This document shows positions 20,380 to 31,137 of a stretch of DNA of 64,000 nt, piece after piece. The notes under the pieces are model-generated. The model saw nothing but the letters and a program-made list of their open reading frames with translations, was not told the DNA's origin and made no database searches. Position 1 is the first letter of the stretch. Each line of letters opens with the position of its first letter. The position numbers and the translations under genes are program-made. Source of the DNA: Curvularia sp. ZM96 (lineage: Eukaryota; Ascomycota; Dothideomycetes; Pleosporales; Pleosporaceae); assembly GCA_022457065.1 (NCBI GenBank), contig JAJGBQ010000005.1, positions 3,968,001 to 4,032,000 on the forward strand, in the 5' to 3' direction.

Positions 20380-23300
20380 CGTTAGGTTTCTTTTAGGTTC
20401 TCAAGTATTATAGCTCTCTAGCTATCCTTGCCACTTAACTAAGTACTTCCACTAACTACTAACTTTCTATAGGTCCTTAATTTCTTCAACCGTATACTCG
20501 TCATCTTCAAGCTCTATATCTTCTACTAGCTCGGCGTTTTAGGGTGCTAGTTCTAATAGTTTCTTATAGAAAATATTATATATACGCATACCTAGTAGTA
20601 GCTAGAGTTTATAGTTTACTAGTCCTAACTTCTCTAGGATTTCGAATAGTCCTAATTAGAGATTATCTAGCTTCTTACTTAGTCGTTTAGTTTTTAGATT
20701 TTGTCGTAATAAGAAAACTTTGTCCCTCTTCTTAAAGGTTAGTCTCTTAATCCTTTGCTTATTCGCGGCTTTAGACATCGTGAGATTCCTATAAGCGATG
20801 TTTTTACTTAATTCTTCGTGTAGTTCTTGCATTAGTCGGGCTTTATCGTCTACTCTAACTACGATACTTTTAATATCTTTTAGGTCTCGATAAGCAACTA
20901 GCTTATACCCGTAATTAGCGTAGTATGGCGAGTGCTTCGTAGTTACCAACTTCAAACTATTATAGGCTAGTTATACTATTAGCAAGAGTTCGACCTAGTT
21001 GTCTTACAGCTTATTAGCGTACATTCGCAAGTATTATTCTAGCGTCTAGTTCGTTCGTTCTGTCTGTCCATCAGTCTCTAGGTAGAAGCTAGTCGATAGC
21101 TTCTTCTTAACTCCTATTTTTACTAAGAACGTTAACCAATACTTCGATATAAATAGCTTATCTCTATCTATTATAAATTCCTTAGGTATTCTATACTCTA
21201 ATATTAGTGCCTTCGAAACTTTATACGCGCACTCTTCTGCCGTAATAGTTTCTTCTATAGGTACGAACTTTACCCCTTTAGTTAATTAGCACATAATTAC
21301 TAGGATAGTGTCACAAAGTCAAGCTAATCCTAGTTCTAGTAACTTCGGGAGCTTTACTATAAAGTCTATTATCACGCTATTCTATAATCGTATTAGTGGC
21401 AGTAAGGGTTATAATAGGCTATAGAGCTTATATCTCTTAGGCTTATTCTAGTAATATACTAAATAGTTACCTAATACTTCCTACACCTTCGCTTATAAGC
21501 GTGGTATCTCGAACACCTTCTTTAGTCGTCTAACTATTTCTTCTACCACTACGTGTCCGTATTCTAGAGACTCGTGCAGGGTTTAGATAAGTTTAGTTCT
21601 TATATAAGAAGGTACGTACGTCCATATATCTTCTCTTAGCGCCTTAAGTTCCTTCCTATCGTTCGCTACTTCTAGCGGATAGAGATCTAGACGCCATAGC
21701 GTTACCCTTTCCTGCCATTCTTGCGTCAATGTCTTTATTAGCGCGGCTACCTTAGCTACTCTAGCTAATTCTAGCTAGTTGTACTTCAAACTACCGTCAG
21801 GCATCCTTTTAAGTACTGCATCGTGTGGTTCTTTATAACCTTCCTCGCGTAGATTAGATCTTCGGCTTAGGGCATCCGCTACTCTATTAAGCAATCCTAC
21901 TTAATACGTGATCTTAAAGTCGAACTAAGATAGTATCTTAGTCTATCAGACTTATCTTTAGTTAAGTTTCTTAGTTATTATAAAACTCGCTAGATTCTAG
22001 TAATCGGTAAAAACCTCGATCGTATCTAGAAGACCTAACAAGTACACTTCCTATTATTTAAAGGCATCAACTACTCTAAGTAGCTCCTTATCGTGAATAT
22101 CGTAGTTAAGTTCTGCTCCTAAGAACTTTCTAGAATAGTAGAACACTAGTCTCCATTTCCCGTCTAGGCACTACTATGACAGTATAGCTCCTAGTGCATA
22201 GTCTAACGCGTTAGTCTCAACTCGCGTCTTTCGCCTTAGGTCGTACATTTCTAGTACGGGTGCTTCGAGGAATATCTATTTAATCTAATTAAACGCTTCC
22301 TAATATTCCTTATTCTATTAGAATCTTACTTCCTTCTTCATAATCTTAGAGAGTAGTGCGGTAATTTTTAAATAATCTTTAATAAACTTCCGATAGTAGT
22401 TAGCAAATCCTAGAAAGGATTGCACGTCTTTAACTATTTTAGGTTTTCTCTATTCCTATATAGCCGCTATCTTCTTCAGATTTATTTTAACTTCTTTAGT
22501 TAAGATAATAAAGCCTAGGAATTCCATTTCCTTAACGTAGAATTCGCACTTCTCTAGCTACAGGTATAGCTTATATTCCTTAAGCTTCCTAAGCACTTTC
22601 TTAATATATTTAATGTATTCTTCGAGGGTCCCGCTAGAGTATACTAGTATATCGTCCAGATAAGCTATAGTAAAGACTCTAAGGTATTCGTAAAGCGCGT
22701 TATTAATAACTAACTAAAAGATCGCGGGTGTATTCGTTAACCCTATTAGCATAACCTAGAATTTAAATAGTCTATACTTTATCTTAAACGCCATCTTCTA
22801 CTCGTATCCCTTCTTAATTCTAATTCGATAGAATCCTTCCTATATATCGAACTTCGTGAACCACTTAGCTCTCTAGAGTCGATCTATAAGCTCTAATATT
22901 AGTAGTAAGGGATATCAGTTCTTCTAAGTAATGCTATTTAACCGCTAGAAGTCGACATATAGTCGCCATTTCCTATTCAGCTTTTTTACAAATAATATAG
23001 ATAAGGCTATTAGGCCATATTCTAGTTAGATAAATCTCTTTTTCAAATTCTTTTTTAGGTATGCCCGTAGCTTAGTATCGTGCTCTAGTGCTATCGGGTA
23101 TATTAGTCCTAGGCTTAACTTCGCTCCTTCCTCTAGAATAATCTTATAATCCTACTTCTAGTATTTAGCTAGGTCTATTACTTTATTTTCCTCGAATAGT
23201 TCTCTAAACTCGTTCATTTAATATACTTCTAGTATATCTAGTAGTAAGGGTCCTTCCTTCGTGGTCGTGACTCGTCTTATCTATATAACTCCTACTTGCT

Positions 23301-24950
23301 AAGGGTCCTTCGCATAGATTCTCGCGATCTTATATAGTAAGATCTTGCTAAATCTCCCGTCCTAGATTAAGCTCTAATCTGTCAGGCGTGTCTTCTTTCA
23401 TACTCTAGCAACCTTACGCGTAGGTTCTCAGCTAAGTATTATCTTCTTTCGCCAATCAATGGCGGGGTTATAGGCCTCCAGCTAGTTATAACTAATTAGC
23501 AGGTCCGTTTCTCCTAGGTCTATAATACTAATATTTATTTAGCTTTCCGTGTCTGCCATCTTTAGTATTACTAACTTAGTCTCTAGCCTAATCATGCCAT
23601 TTCCGTATGCCACGGGTATATTCTTAGCCAATACTACTTCTAATAGAATCTTCCTATTCTAGTAGAGTATCCTATATTTTTCTACTATTTAGAATAAGAT
23701 TATAGTTCGCACAGCTCCGCTATCTATAGTCGCTTTCATCTTATGTCCGTGTATATACACAATCGCCGTTAGTTCTAACGCGCGATTACTAGTGACTTGT
23801 ACTTGTCTAAGAGTCGTTTTAGAACTGTCTTTACTAGCTTAACCCTATCCCTAGCGGCATCCTAGTTTTTTAGCTAAGAGCGTCGGCCCTTTTCCAACCT
23901 CTTCCTTTCCTTAGGGAATTTTCTAGCTTATTGCTTGGCTGCTAAGTAATCTAGATAGGCGTCCCTGTAGTATAATCTCTAATCACTATATCTATATAGT
24001 ATAAGTTCTCTTCTAGTCGTCTATTCTCTCGTGGTCTTATTCACGCGTCATAGACCTCTATTCTTCTAATCGGTACTACGCGGAAAGTAACTATTATTTA
24101 CTTTTACGTTAAAGTGTATCGTATACTAGTCTTTCGTACAAAAGATCTAGTAGATATTTATATATAGCATTATTTCCTCTAGTGTCTCTAGCGTCAGGAT
24201 TTAATCCTTTGTCGTGTCATGAGTTTTGCATCCTACTATTCGGCATTCCTTGGCCGCTATAGTTCTATATAGATAGTGGCTTTCCTACCTTACCTTAATT
24301 CACTATTTCTAGTAGAATTGGCATTTCTCTATATAGTTTATCTATTCTAGGCGCTCATGCGCCTCTTAGTGTTCTTCCTAGTGGATATAGCAATCTAATA
24401 TTGGGCATTCTTCCGCCTATAGGTGTATATGGCAGCAGCTATATTCATCTAGCTTGCTCTACTCCTTTTTATCTACGTGGTATATACAAAAATCCCTTTT
24501 ATAGTCGACCTAGTAGAATCGTTAGTAGATTTCTTCTTCCTTATTATAATTCTCTACTAGTTAGTATTCTAGTAGCGTGGGGTCCGTGAAAAGAGATTGT
24601 TCCTTAAACGCTCTTCTTGCTATAGTATCGGTCTCCTAGCTAGTAATATTAAGTCGTCGAGCGCGATACGCACAGGTATCCGCTATATAGATAGCGTCGC
24701 TATATAGCTAATATTCCTCTTTCGCTAATTATTACTATATATCTATAGCGTTGATTTTCTAATTAGTAGGTTCTAGAGTTGCCTATTGCATAACCTCGTT
24801 CGCTTAAACAGGTCTAGGAACTACCTTAAAGTCATCGTCGTCGTTTAAGCGCGCCTCTTCGTATAGGTCTATATCGCTAAGATTGTCGTTTAAATCCTTA
24901 ATAGATAGTAAGATAGACGGCTAAGCCCTCAGCATCTTTATCTTTACTAC
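20380..24950 (-). pseudogene. Pol polyprotein of inner chromovirus (protease, RT, RNase H, integrase, chromodomain)
   Basis: Minus-strand reading, N to C: protease region about 23,500-24,100; RT with YLDDILVYSSGTLEEY near 22,650 and EKCEFYVKEMEFLGF after it; RNase H with YSRKFLGAELNYDIHDKELL near 22,100; linker VADALSRRSDLREEG near 21,860; integrase with HESLEYGHVVVEEIVRRL near 21,540, D-containing IIDFIVKLPKLLE and FIIDRDKLFISKYW, and TDGQTERTN near 21,070; GDKVFLLRQNLKTKRLSKKLDNL near 20,660-20,730; chromodomain with YLVKWQG near 20,430. Stops such as LYL-stop-LEKC fit Gln codons hit by RIP. One 99-codon piece (20656-20955) is still open. Not functional as it stands. Confidence 0.85.
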
Positions 24951-26050
24951 TACCTATTTGCTAACTTCGTTCTTTAGACAGTCTCTACGGAAGTGTCCTA
25001 ACTCCCCGCATCTAAGACATGCTTTATTATCGTAACGCCTCTGGCGTTCTTTCTTAGAAAGACCGTCTTAGCCTTTTCCTCAGGGTTTCTTATTCTTAGA
25101 CTTCTCCTATACCTTGCCAGCCATAATAGTATCACCATCTTTATCTTTATTACTGCGGTATTTCTTAGTATTAGCTAACGTGGGCTAGAATTATTTCCTT
25201 TTCTACTTATTCCTTTCCTATAGCCTGTGATCGATACGCGTAGCCAGCTTAATTAATGCGTGCAGCGTTTCTAGCTTATCGTGGTGTATAAGTCCATCTT
25301 TAATATTTTTCTTAAGTCCTGCTTCGTATGCCATATAAAGCGATGCGTCGTTCTAATCAATTCTAGACTACAGTTGTTTAAACTTAGCCGTGTACGCGGA
25401 TACCGACTTAGTTTAGCGCAAACGAGTAATCGCTCTCTCCGCTTATTTCTTTTCATCTATCTCGCCAAAGATGCGTCCTATTTCTATCTTAAAGTTTTCC
25501 TAGTTCTTAAATAGCTCTTATATTTCCCCCTTAGTCCTATAATTATCTATATCCTTTAGGAAATCCTTAACGTATAGCTACACCTATCTAGCTACCTTGC
25601 CCTTTATATACGTACTAGCTAGTAGGATCTTTTCCTAGTCGTTAGGTACTCTATAGTATTCGCTGTAGAGGTTAGTGCTAGTTAGGAACGTCTATAGATC
25701 GTTATAACTTCCATCAAACTTCTCTAGTAGCGCTATCTTAGGTTTCGCGGTAGTTCTTTTCTCGTTAAAGGTAGCTATTAGCTAGCTCGTAAGCTAATTA
25801 ATTATTTCCTATATACTAGCTATCTACTATACTTAGATCGTGGCCTATCACCTAAAATTTCGCAGTTCTCGCACGTGACGCATATTATCGTCCTCGTCAT
25901 TACTTAGGGTCAGCATCTTATCGTCGAGTACTAGATTAGGCCTAGGTGCTAGTCCTTAGGCAGGTCCCTAGACACTATCCTAAGATTAAGAGTATGCGTA
26001 AGATATCTTGAATTTTAATTGGGCGTACTATTAGTTAAATCTTTCTATAG
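24951..26050 (-). pseudogene. Gag of inner chromovirus with intact zinc knuckle
   Basis: The minus-strand reading contains NKACLRCGELGHFRRDCLKNE at about 24,970-25,035, a complete C-x2-C-x4-H-x4-C knuckle for RNA binding. The region upstream, up to the 5' LTR at 26070, has a Gag-like helical composition but several RIP-type stops. Exact limits are uncertain; gag and pol may be one frame. Confidence 0.7.
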
Positions 26051-26069
26051 AATCCGTAGGTAGTTAAAG

Positions 26070-26559
26070 TATTACACGGGGTTTCGCTATACTCACCTAG
26101 TCTTAGTCTAGGTTAGGGCGAGACTTATATAAAGTATTCCGTGCGATTATTATCTAGCGATTCGTAGTAGAGTAAAGTTATAGGAGTTTAACTAATAATA
26201 AAGTAATAATTAATTCTATAAGATAGAATAATAATATAATAATCTTATTAAGTAATAACTTATAAGAAAGTATAATCTAAGTTAACTATAACGAATATAA
26301 TAAGAAAATCCAACCTATTCTTATATCTATTATAATCTGCCTAGCTATTAGGATAGCTCTTGCTATTACTAACGGTCCCTTCTGCTATAACGGTCTCCTG
26401 CCATTATATATGCCCCTGCTATCACTAACGGTTATTCTTGGCGTGACGGTAGTCACGTGATCATCGCCCCGCGGTGATTATTACCTTTTGACGTGGTGCC
26501 TAATGGTCTCCAACCTGCGGCCCTCGTCCAGGAGAGGTCCTTCGTTGTTACTTGTAACA
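26070..26559 (-). repeat. 5' LTR of inner retroelement
   Basis: 490 bp, TATTACACGG (from TGTTACACGG) to ACTTGTAACA. It lies beside gag on the minus strand. Confidence 0.92.
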
Positions 26560-28863
26560 CGTAGCACTTAAATTAAAACATCTTCGACTTCTAGTCGATC
26601 CGCGGGTTGTGTTTCTATAGCTATAGAAGTCCTAATATGATATCGTGGATAGCTAGTCTAAGAACGTCTAGGTTAATTTCCTTCTTATACTCTTGGATAC
26701 TAAGCGTTACTTATTTAACCTCGTGTGTTATTTCGTTTCCTTTTAGTATTAACTCGCTAGTGGTAATATATAGTAGATATAGATGTTATTTCTATAGCTG
26801 CGAAAGTCCTGCTTTCTTAGCTACGTGCGCTAAAATATAGTTATCCTATACTTCTAAATCTACTAGTGCCTATATCCATGTTCCGTTAAGCTTTACTATA
26901 AGCTTAATTAATCCTAGAGAGTTTACTATGTTAATTTCTCTAGAGGGGCCGCGTTCTCTTATCGCTAGCCTAAAAAAGACTATAGTTCTTCGTAGCCATA
27001 ATATTCTTTAGCGTCTTAGTGCTTATCGTACTTATTATTTAGGTATATTTACTAATACAGTTAGTTACACTCTCTAGTAGTGCCGTCTTCGTTTCCATAT
27101 GTGATCTATATATAGACGACGTCTGCTGCGTCTTCGTGTTCTAGAAAATGAATTATTTCTCTCTTCTTCTATAGATATTTGGCGCATAGGTCGTTCTTAC
27201 ATTCGTACTAATTCTATTTATATCTAGATTCTCCTTAAACCTTCTTTAGTAACCATCCTTCGTTCTATTTAGCGTTCTAGTATTTTAGATAGAACTTAGT
27301 AGTGCATATAGTCTAGTGCAACTTGCTATATTACGGGTTATTCGCGTTATACTAGTATTAACTAATTTAGTATATATTATCGTTAGTCTAGGCTTCTTGT
27401 ATCTTCTATGCCTATTGTAGTATATCTATCTTTTCTTGCTAGTAGGGTTATTAGTGCTATTTATTATATTAGTGCGTTCTCCCTTGTAGTCTTTAAATAT
27501 TAGCGGAGATATACGCGTAGTTAGGTAGGCTTTACGTAGTTTTAATTTCATAGAAGTCGATTTTAGAGCGGAGATGCTATAAGTTATAGTATATTAGGAG
27601 TAGTATTTCTAGTTACGTATAGTCGTACACGATATACTCTTATCTAAGTATTTCGTTTAACTTCTAAACTTAAGTTTCTATATAATAGGTATTGTCTCGA
27701 CTAGATAATCGTGCTAGTGTAGCTAGTCAATACTTCTTCTTAAAGCTAGCTATCTTTTCGTACTTTATCTTAGGCGTCTAAGGTCTCTTTTTCTTAGATG
27801 TCTTATATTCCTCGTCGCTTAGAGGTTTGTTATCTTTATTAGATGCTTCTAGAGCTATGAGAGTAATGTCTTTAAATCTCTTAAGAAGCTCTTCTTCCCC
27901 ATTAGGTGCGGTTAGCGTAGGTTAAGTAATAATATTCTACTTTTTATTATCGTCGAGTTCTAACTTTCTTTATATTATATTAAGCTATCGCTTAACCTTA
28001 TTTATATCTGTGCTTTAGTAATCGCGTGCTATATAGCCTTCCTTACCATACTTATAGTAGTTAAATGTCTTCTTAGGTCATTCCTTGTTATTTCTTTCTA
28101 GCTCTTAGCCTTTATTAAGGTTATCAAGGTGCATTAGTTCTATACTAAATCTATAGTAGGCTCCTAGGGTTCTAGGAGTATAGTTTCGTTATTTTCCTAT
28201 GTTAGGCTATAAATATTAGTATTAGTTTTGTCAAGACTAATCGTTTAAGCTTTTCTAGTTGCGCGTTCTCTTTATAAATAGTTATTCTTCTAATACGAGT
28301 TTATAAAGTTCGTTATTAAGTCTTACGGCTTTAGTTATAAGTTCCTCTAAATTAGTAATTAAGGTTCTAGTTCTTATAAGTTCTCTGCGTACTAAGAGTT
28401 TAAGATCTTATTTATACATGCGCATAAGAGCGTTATCGTCCCAGTCAATCCTCGTAGCGTACTATTAGAATAAGATCGTATAGTCAGTAGTAGGCCTAGT
28501 CTATTATAGGGTCTAAATCTTTTATTCCGCAACTACTAATTCTTTAAATAGTAAGAAGTTTTATCGTATTTTAGTTTTAAAGGCGTTCTAGTCTTTAACT
28601 AGGGTAGTATTATTAGTATCTTCGATAGATTCGTCCATATAGCGTTAGATAATAGGGTTAGCCTATTTCTCTACGTTATCTTGAAGGTACGTAGAGGCTA
28701 AGACGACCTTGCTATCATCGTTAATTCTATCTCCCTAGAGATAGAAGTAACGGTCGACCTAGAGGAGCTAAGCTTCAAGCTTATTACGGTCGCCATAGTA
28801 CAAGTTAGGCTTATTACTAAGGTTGGCGGATTCTCTAGCCTAGGAAGCGTCTAAGGTATTCAT
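26560..28863 (-). pseudogene. Gag and protease remains of outer chromovirus
   Basis: ATG at 28863, only 33 bp from the 5' LTR, starts MNTLDAS. The frame then reads NLSNKPNLYYGDRNKLEA, VDRYFYL, GDRINDDSKVVLASTYLQDNVEK, typical of gypsy Gag. Near 28,040 is a mutated zinc knuckle (YYKYGKEGYIARDY, all three Cys and the His changed to Tyr). Near 26,620-26,760 is the end of the protease domain (LDVLRLAIHDIILGLL, then KHNPRID). Sequence after this point is replaced by the inner LTR. Many RIP-type stops. Confidence 0.8.
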
Positions 28864-28895
28864 AGCAATGTCGCTTATTATAAGGGTGTTCAAAG

Positions 28896-29320
28896 TGTTA
28901 AGAGTAGATCTTAAGTAGAAGTAATATAAGACTTCTAGTATTAAGACTCTAAGATTAGTTTTCGCAGATAAAGTAATAGAGTAATATAAATAGTGTCTCT
29001 ATAAGTAACTATTATATTATAGATACTTATACTCGTAACTTAAGTTAAATACATTAAGCTATAAGAGCTTAATGCCTATCCTATATACTAGTGATGCTCG
29101 TAACTCTTAGTTAGAGGAGCCCGAGAATCGCTCGGTGGCTAATATACGAGGAGCTTTCCTCTATAGCTTATATACGAGGAGTCTGCCAAGACCCTTCCTC
29201 GTGCATAGAGGTCCAAGAGAGTCACGTGACACTGACCCCCGCGTTATATATGGCCCTATCGACTAGGTGTCGATGTTCCTTAACTTAACCGCCGTGCCTC
29301 CTTCCTTCAGGTTCGTAACA
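28896..29320 (-). repeat. 5' LTR of outer retroelement
   Basis: 425 bp, TGTTAAGAGT to GTTCGTAACA, followed by TAAAG at 29321-29325. It retains more CpA/TpG sites than the left copy. No standard tRNA primer site starting TGG is seen just inside it, so self-priming, as in Tf1/sushi types, is possible. Confidence 0.92.
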
Positions 29321-29985
29321 TAAAGTAGACTTCCTCGCAGTCTATATATAGATCTAGCAGATAGTTTTTACGTAGTAGAATATCTAGGTAGGCTTTTAAG
29401 TAATAGGCCTTGTCCCTCCTTGTCTAGATCGCGTTCTATCGTCGCTAACAGTTGTCTAGACGCTATCTCTACTATAGATAAATATAGGTAGTAGTACTAT
29501 CACGCAGGCGGAAACGCTGCATATAGTAGAGCAACTCTAGCAGCAGGTGCTCTATCTCTAAGAATGGCTACGTTAGTAGTTAGATAGTCTAATAAGTGTT
29601 ACTATACGCTAGCTCGCAAAAAGCGCTTAGCTTGTAATATAATTAGTAACGATACTTATAGAGAAGAACAAGAAGCTACGTATAGCTAACCTGCGTTAAC
29701 GCTGAAAGTAAGACTAGCAACGTTAATATATTGCTTCTAGTAGGGCTCTCTAGGTGCGACAGGCCTAGCAGCTTACTATAGAGATAGAAAGGGTAGTTAT
29801 AGGTACTAAGCAGAGTAAGGGTAGTTAGCAACGTTAGCGCGCGCCGCCGACGTGCACGAAGTACTATATTTAAGAACATACTCGCACTACGTGTAAGGCT
29901 AGATAATAAATTATACCTCTTAATTTTATCTTATTTTACTACGTTATTATGGCTTAATTGCTTAGAGAGTCGGGTTAGGTTGGGT

Positions 29986-30031
29986 GGGGTGCGTAGCTTA
30001 CTAATGTGCGTAGCTTACTAATAGAACACGT
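29986..30031 (-). repeat. Right terminal inverted repeat of pogo copy 2
   Basis: The reverse complement begins ACGTGTTCTATTAGTAAGC and repeats the AGTAAGCT(A/G)CG motif. TA follows at 30032-30033. Confidence 0.88.
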
Positions 30032-30033
30032 TA

Positions 30034-31137
30034 CATCTAATTTCTAGTAATCCAGCATACGATAAACAAAGTCAAAAGACGCGCCACAGTGATGTGCACA
30101 AGCAATACACTGTACCTGGTGCTTGGCTGAACAAGGACCAGGGCATCCCCATGCCGTGTACACGCGGCAGTTTTTCACGGAAACATGAAGAAGTCCGGTA
30201 GACGAGTCATGCTGGTCTTACGGTCAGGTCATCTTAGATGCTCATGGGTGTTTCCGCGCCGACCCGGGGGGTGTTTGCATGAGTGTGCCCAGTCAGCCCC
30301 TAGTTAATCACCATCCTCTCTACATAGCCAAAGCGGGTCCAGATTAAGTACCAATAGTCGATCCTCATACATCTGTGTTCATGCCGCCGAAACAAAAATT
30401 AGCGGCCTTCGGTATATTAGTTGGTGTTATGGCTACGCTATGACAACCACCGTCCTGCTGGCGCAAACCCCGGATAATACTCCGTAAACTATATGCATAA
30501 CTACGATATACGCAAAAGTATCTTTCGCATATCACGTCAGCGGAGCGGAGTGGAACCTGCCGTTTTCTAGAAGTTCGATTCATGAAACTCATGTACAGCC
30601 AGATGTGGAAGTGATGTTCGCAACAGCGCGATTGACTTTACTAATCAGTGAGTTCACGAACTGTTACAGTATTGAGTGTGGCGTTTAACACACTTGGCAG
30701 CTGAGTTGTTGCCGTCTACAACACAGCTCGCAGATGCCTTTTGTCTGCGCTCTTGAAGAAGTCAATGTCAGTGAAACACACCAATATTGGATCAAGATTG
30801 GTCTCGGCAAGGGCGGATCGGCTGCAATCTGTGGCGACAAGAACACCAAGGACTTTCTGAATAATTGTACTATGCTGGGCCATTTCTATTGCTTGCAGCG
30901 AGTCACAATCACCTCAAGCAGTTCGAATTCAAAACTCATCACTGGTACAATCCTTGTGAAATCACGTGTTTTCAACAACTGCAGATTCTTAAAATGTCTG
31001 CTAATAAATACTTTCAATGTAATCATACCGATATCGCTATATATCCTGAACATAGAACATGCGGCCATTACTGTACAAGTGCATGTACATATTTAACACC
31101 AAAACGCCTCGTTCCTCCCAGAGCGGATAAACGACCA
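30034..31137. other. Intergenic with a cysteine-containing open frame, not assignable
   Basis: This lies between the transposon island and the POL3 stop. On the plus strand, 30734-31096 is open (MPFVCALEEVNVSETHQYWI..., 120 codons), and an overlapping frame (30865-31320) has a Cys-rich stretch (HRTCGHYCTSACTY). A possible acceptor (ttttcaacaactgcag) ends at about 30983. I could not chain these into one gene. It may be a decayed or unusual small gene, or chance. Confidence 0.25.

Larger units (their letters stand above)
19162..26559 (-). mobile_element. Inner LTR retrotransposon (Ty3/gypsy chromovirus), near full length, RIP-mutated
   Basis: Two LTRs of 490 bp (19162-19651 and 26070-26559) bound a 7398-bp element. 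In minus orientation I read gag with an intact CCHC knuckle, then protease, RT, RNase H, integrase and chromodomain, so gene order is normal for a chromovirus. In-frame TAG/TAA codons are scattered through pol. The 5-bp flanks differ (CTATA at the left, CGTAG at the right), so no target duplication is visible. It sits within the outer element. Confidence 0.9.
17517..29320 (-). mobile_element. Outer LTR retrotransposon (Ty3/gypsy chromovirus), internally deleted and host to another element
   Basis: Two LTRs of 425 bp each (17517-17941 and 28896-29320) begin TGTTA and end TAACA (TAATA on the left by RIP). The pair is flanked by a perfect 5-bp duplication TAAAG (17512-17516 and 29321-29325). The polypurine tract (AGAAAGGAGGGAGATAG on the minus strand, about 17942-17960) and gag beside the right LTR show minus-strand orientation. 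Coding remains are gag and protease on the right (26560-28863) and integrase end plus chromodomain on the left (about 18520-19161). Reverse transcriptase, RNase H and the integrase core are missing at the junction with the inner element. RIP-type stops are abundant. Confidence 0.9.
16472..29906 (+). pseudogene. Pogo transposase of copy 2, split and RIP-mutated
   Basis: The reading frame begins at 16472 with MPRQQRPKLTSRKGR and shows the same domains as copy 1 (helix-turn-helix, FDETRFA, PPYTSYLL-like). It contains many TAG and TAA codons. It is cut after 17516 and resumes at 29326 (DFLAVYI-like), ending at 29906 after a degraded zinc-knuckle (CTKYYI, stop, EHTRTTC) in which a Cys has become Tyr. 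It cannot encode a working protein. The insertion of 11.8 kb is described separately. Confidence 0.85.
16390..30031 (+). mobile_element. Pogo-type DNA transposon, copy 2, split by nested retroelements
   Basis: The left part is 16390-17516 and the right part 29326-30031, together about 1.83 kb, the same size as copy 1. Ends start ACGTGTTCTAT and contain a duplicated AGTAAGCTGCG motif, then ACCCCACC(T/C)AACCTAACCCGACTC; left and right match apart from C/T or G/A differences. TA flanks lie at 16388-16389 (shared with copy 1) and 30032-30033. The element is heavily RIP-mutated. It is interrupted at the same codon position on both sides (GTCGATAAG ... TAGACTTCC), with a 5-bp TAAAG duplication from the LTR insertion. 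Confidence 0.9.

Noticed and set aside
17517..29320. Reading the long repeat as a CRISPR array or satellite
   Set aside because: The repeats are two LTR pairs with coding retroelement remains; no short regularly spaced repeats.
30365..30592. 75-codon minus-strand ORF beside the island
   Set aside because: No domain, no promoter or splice evidence.
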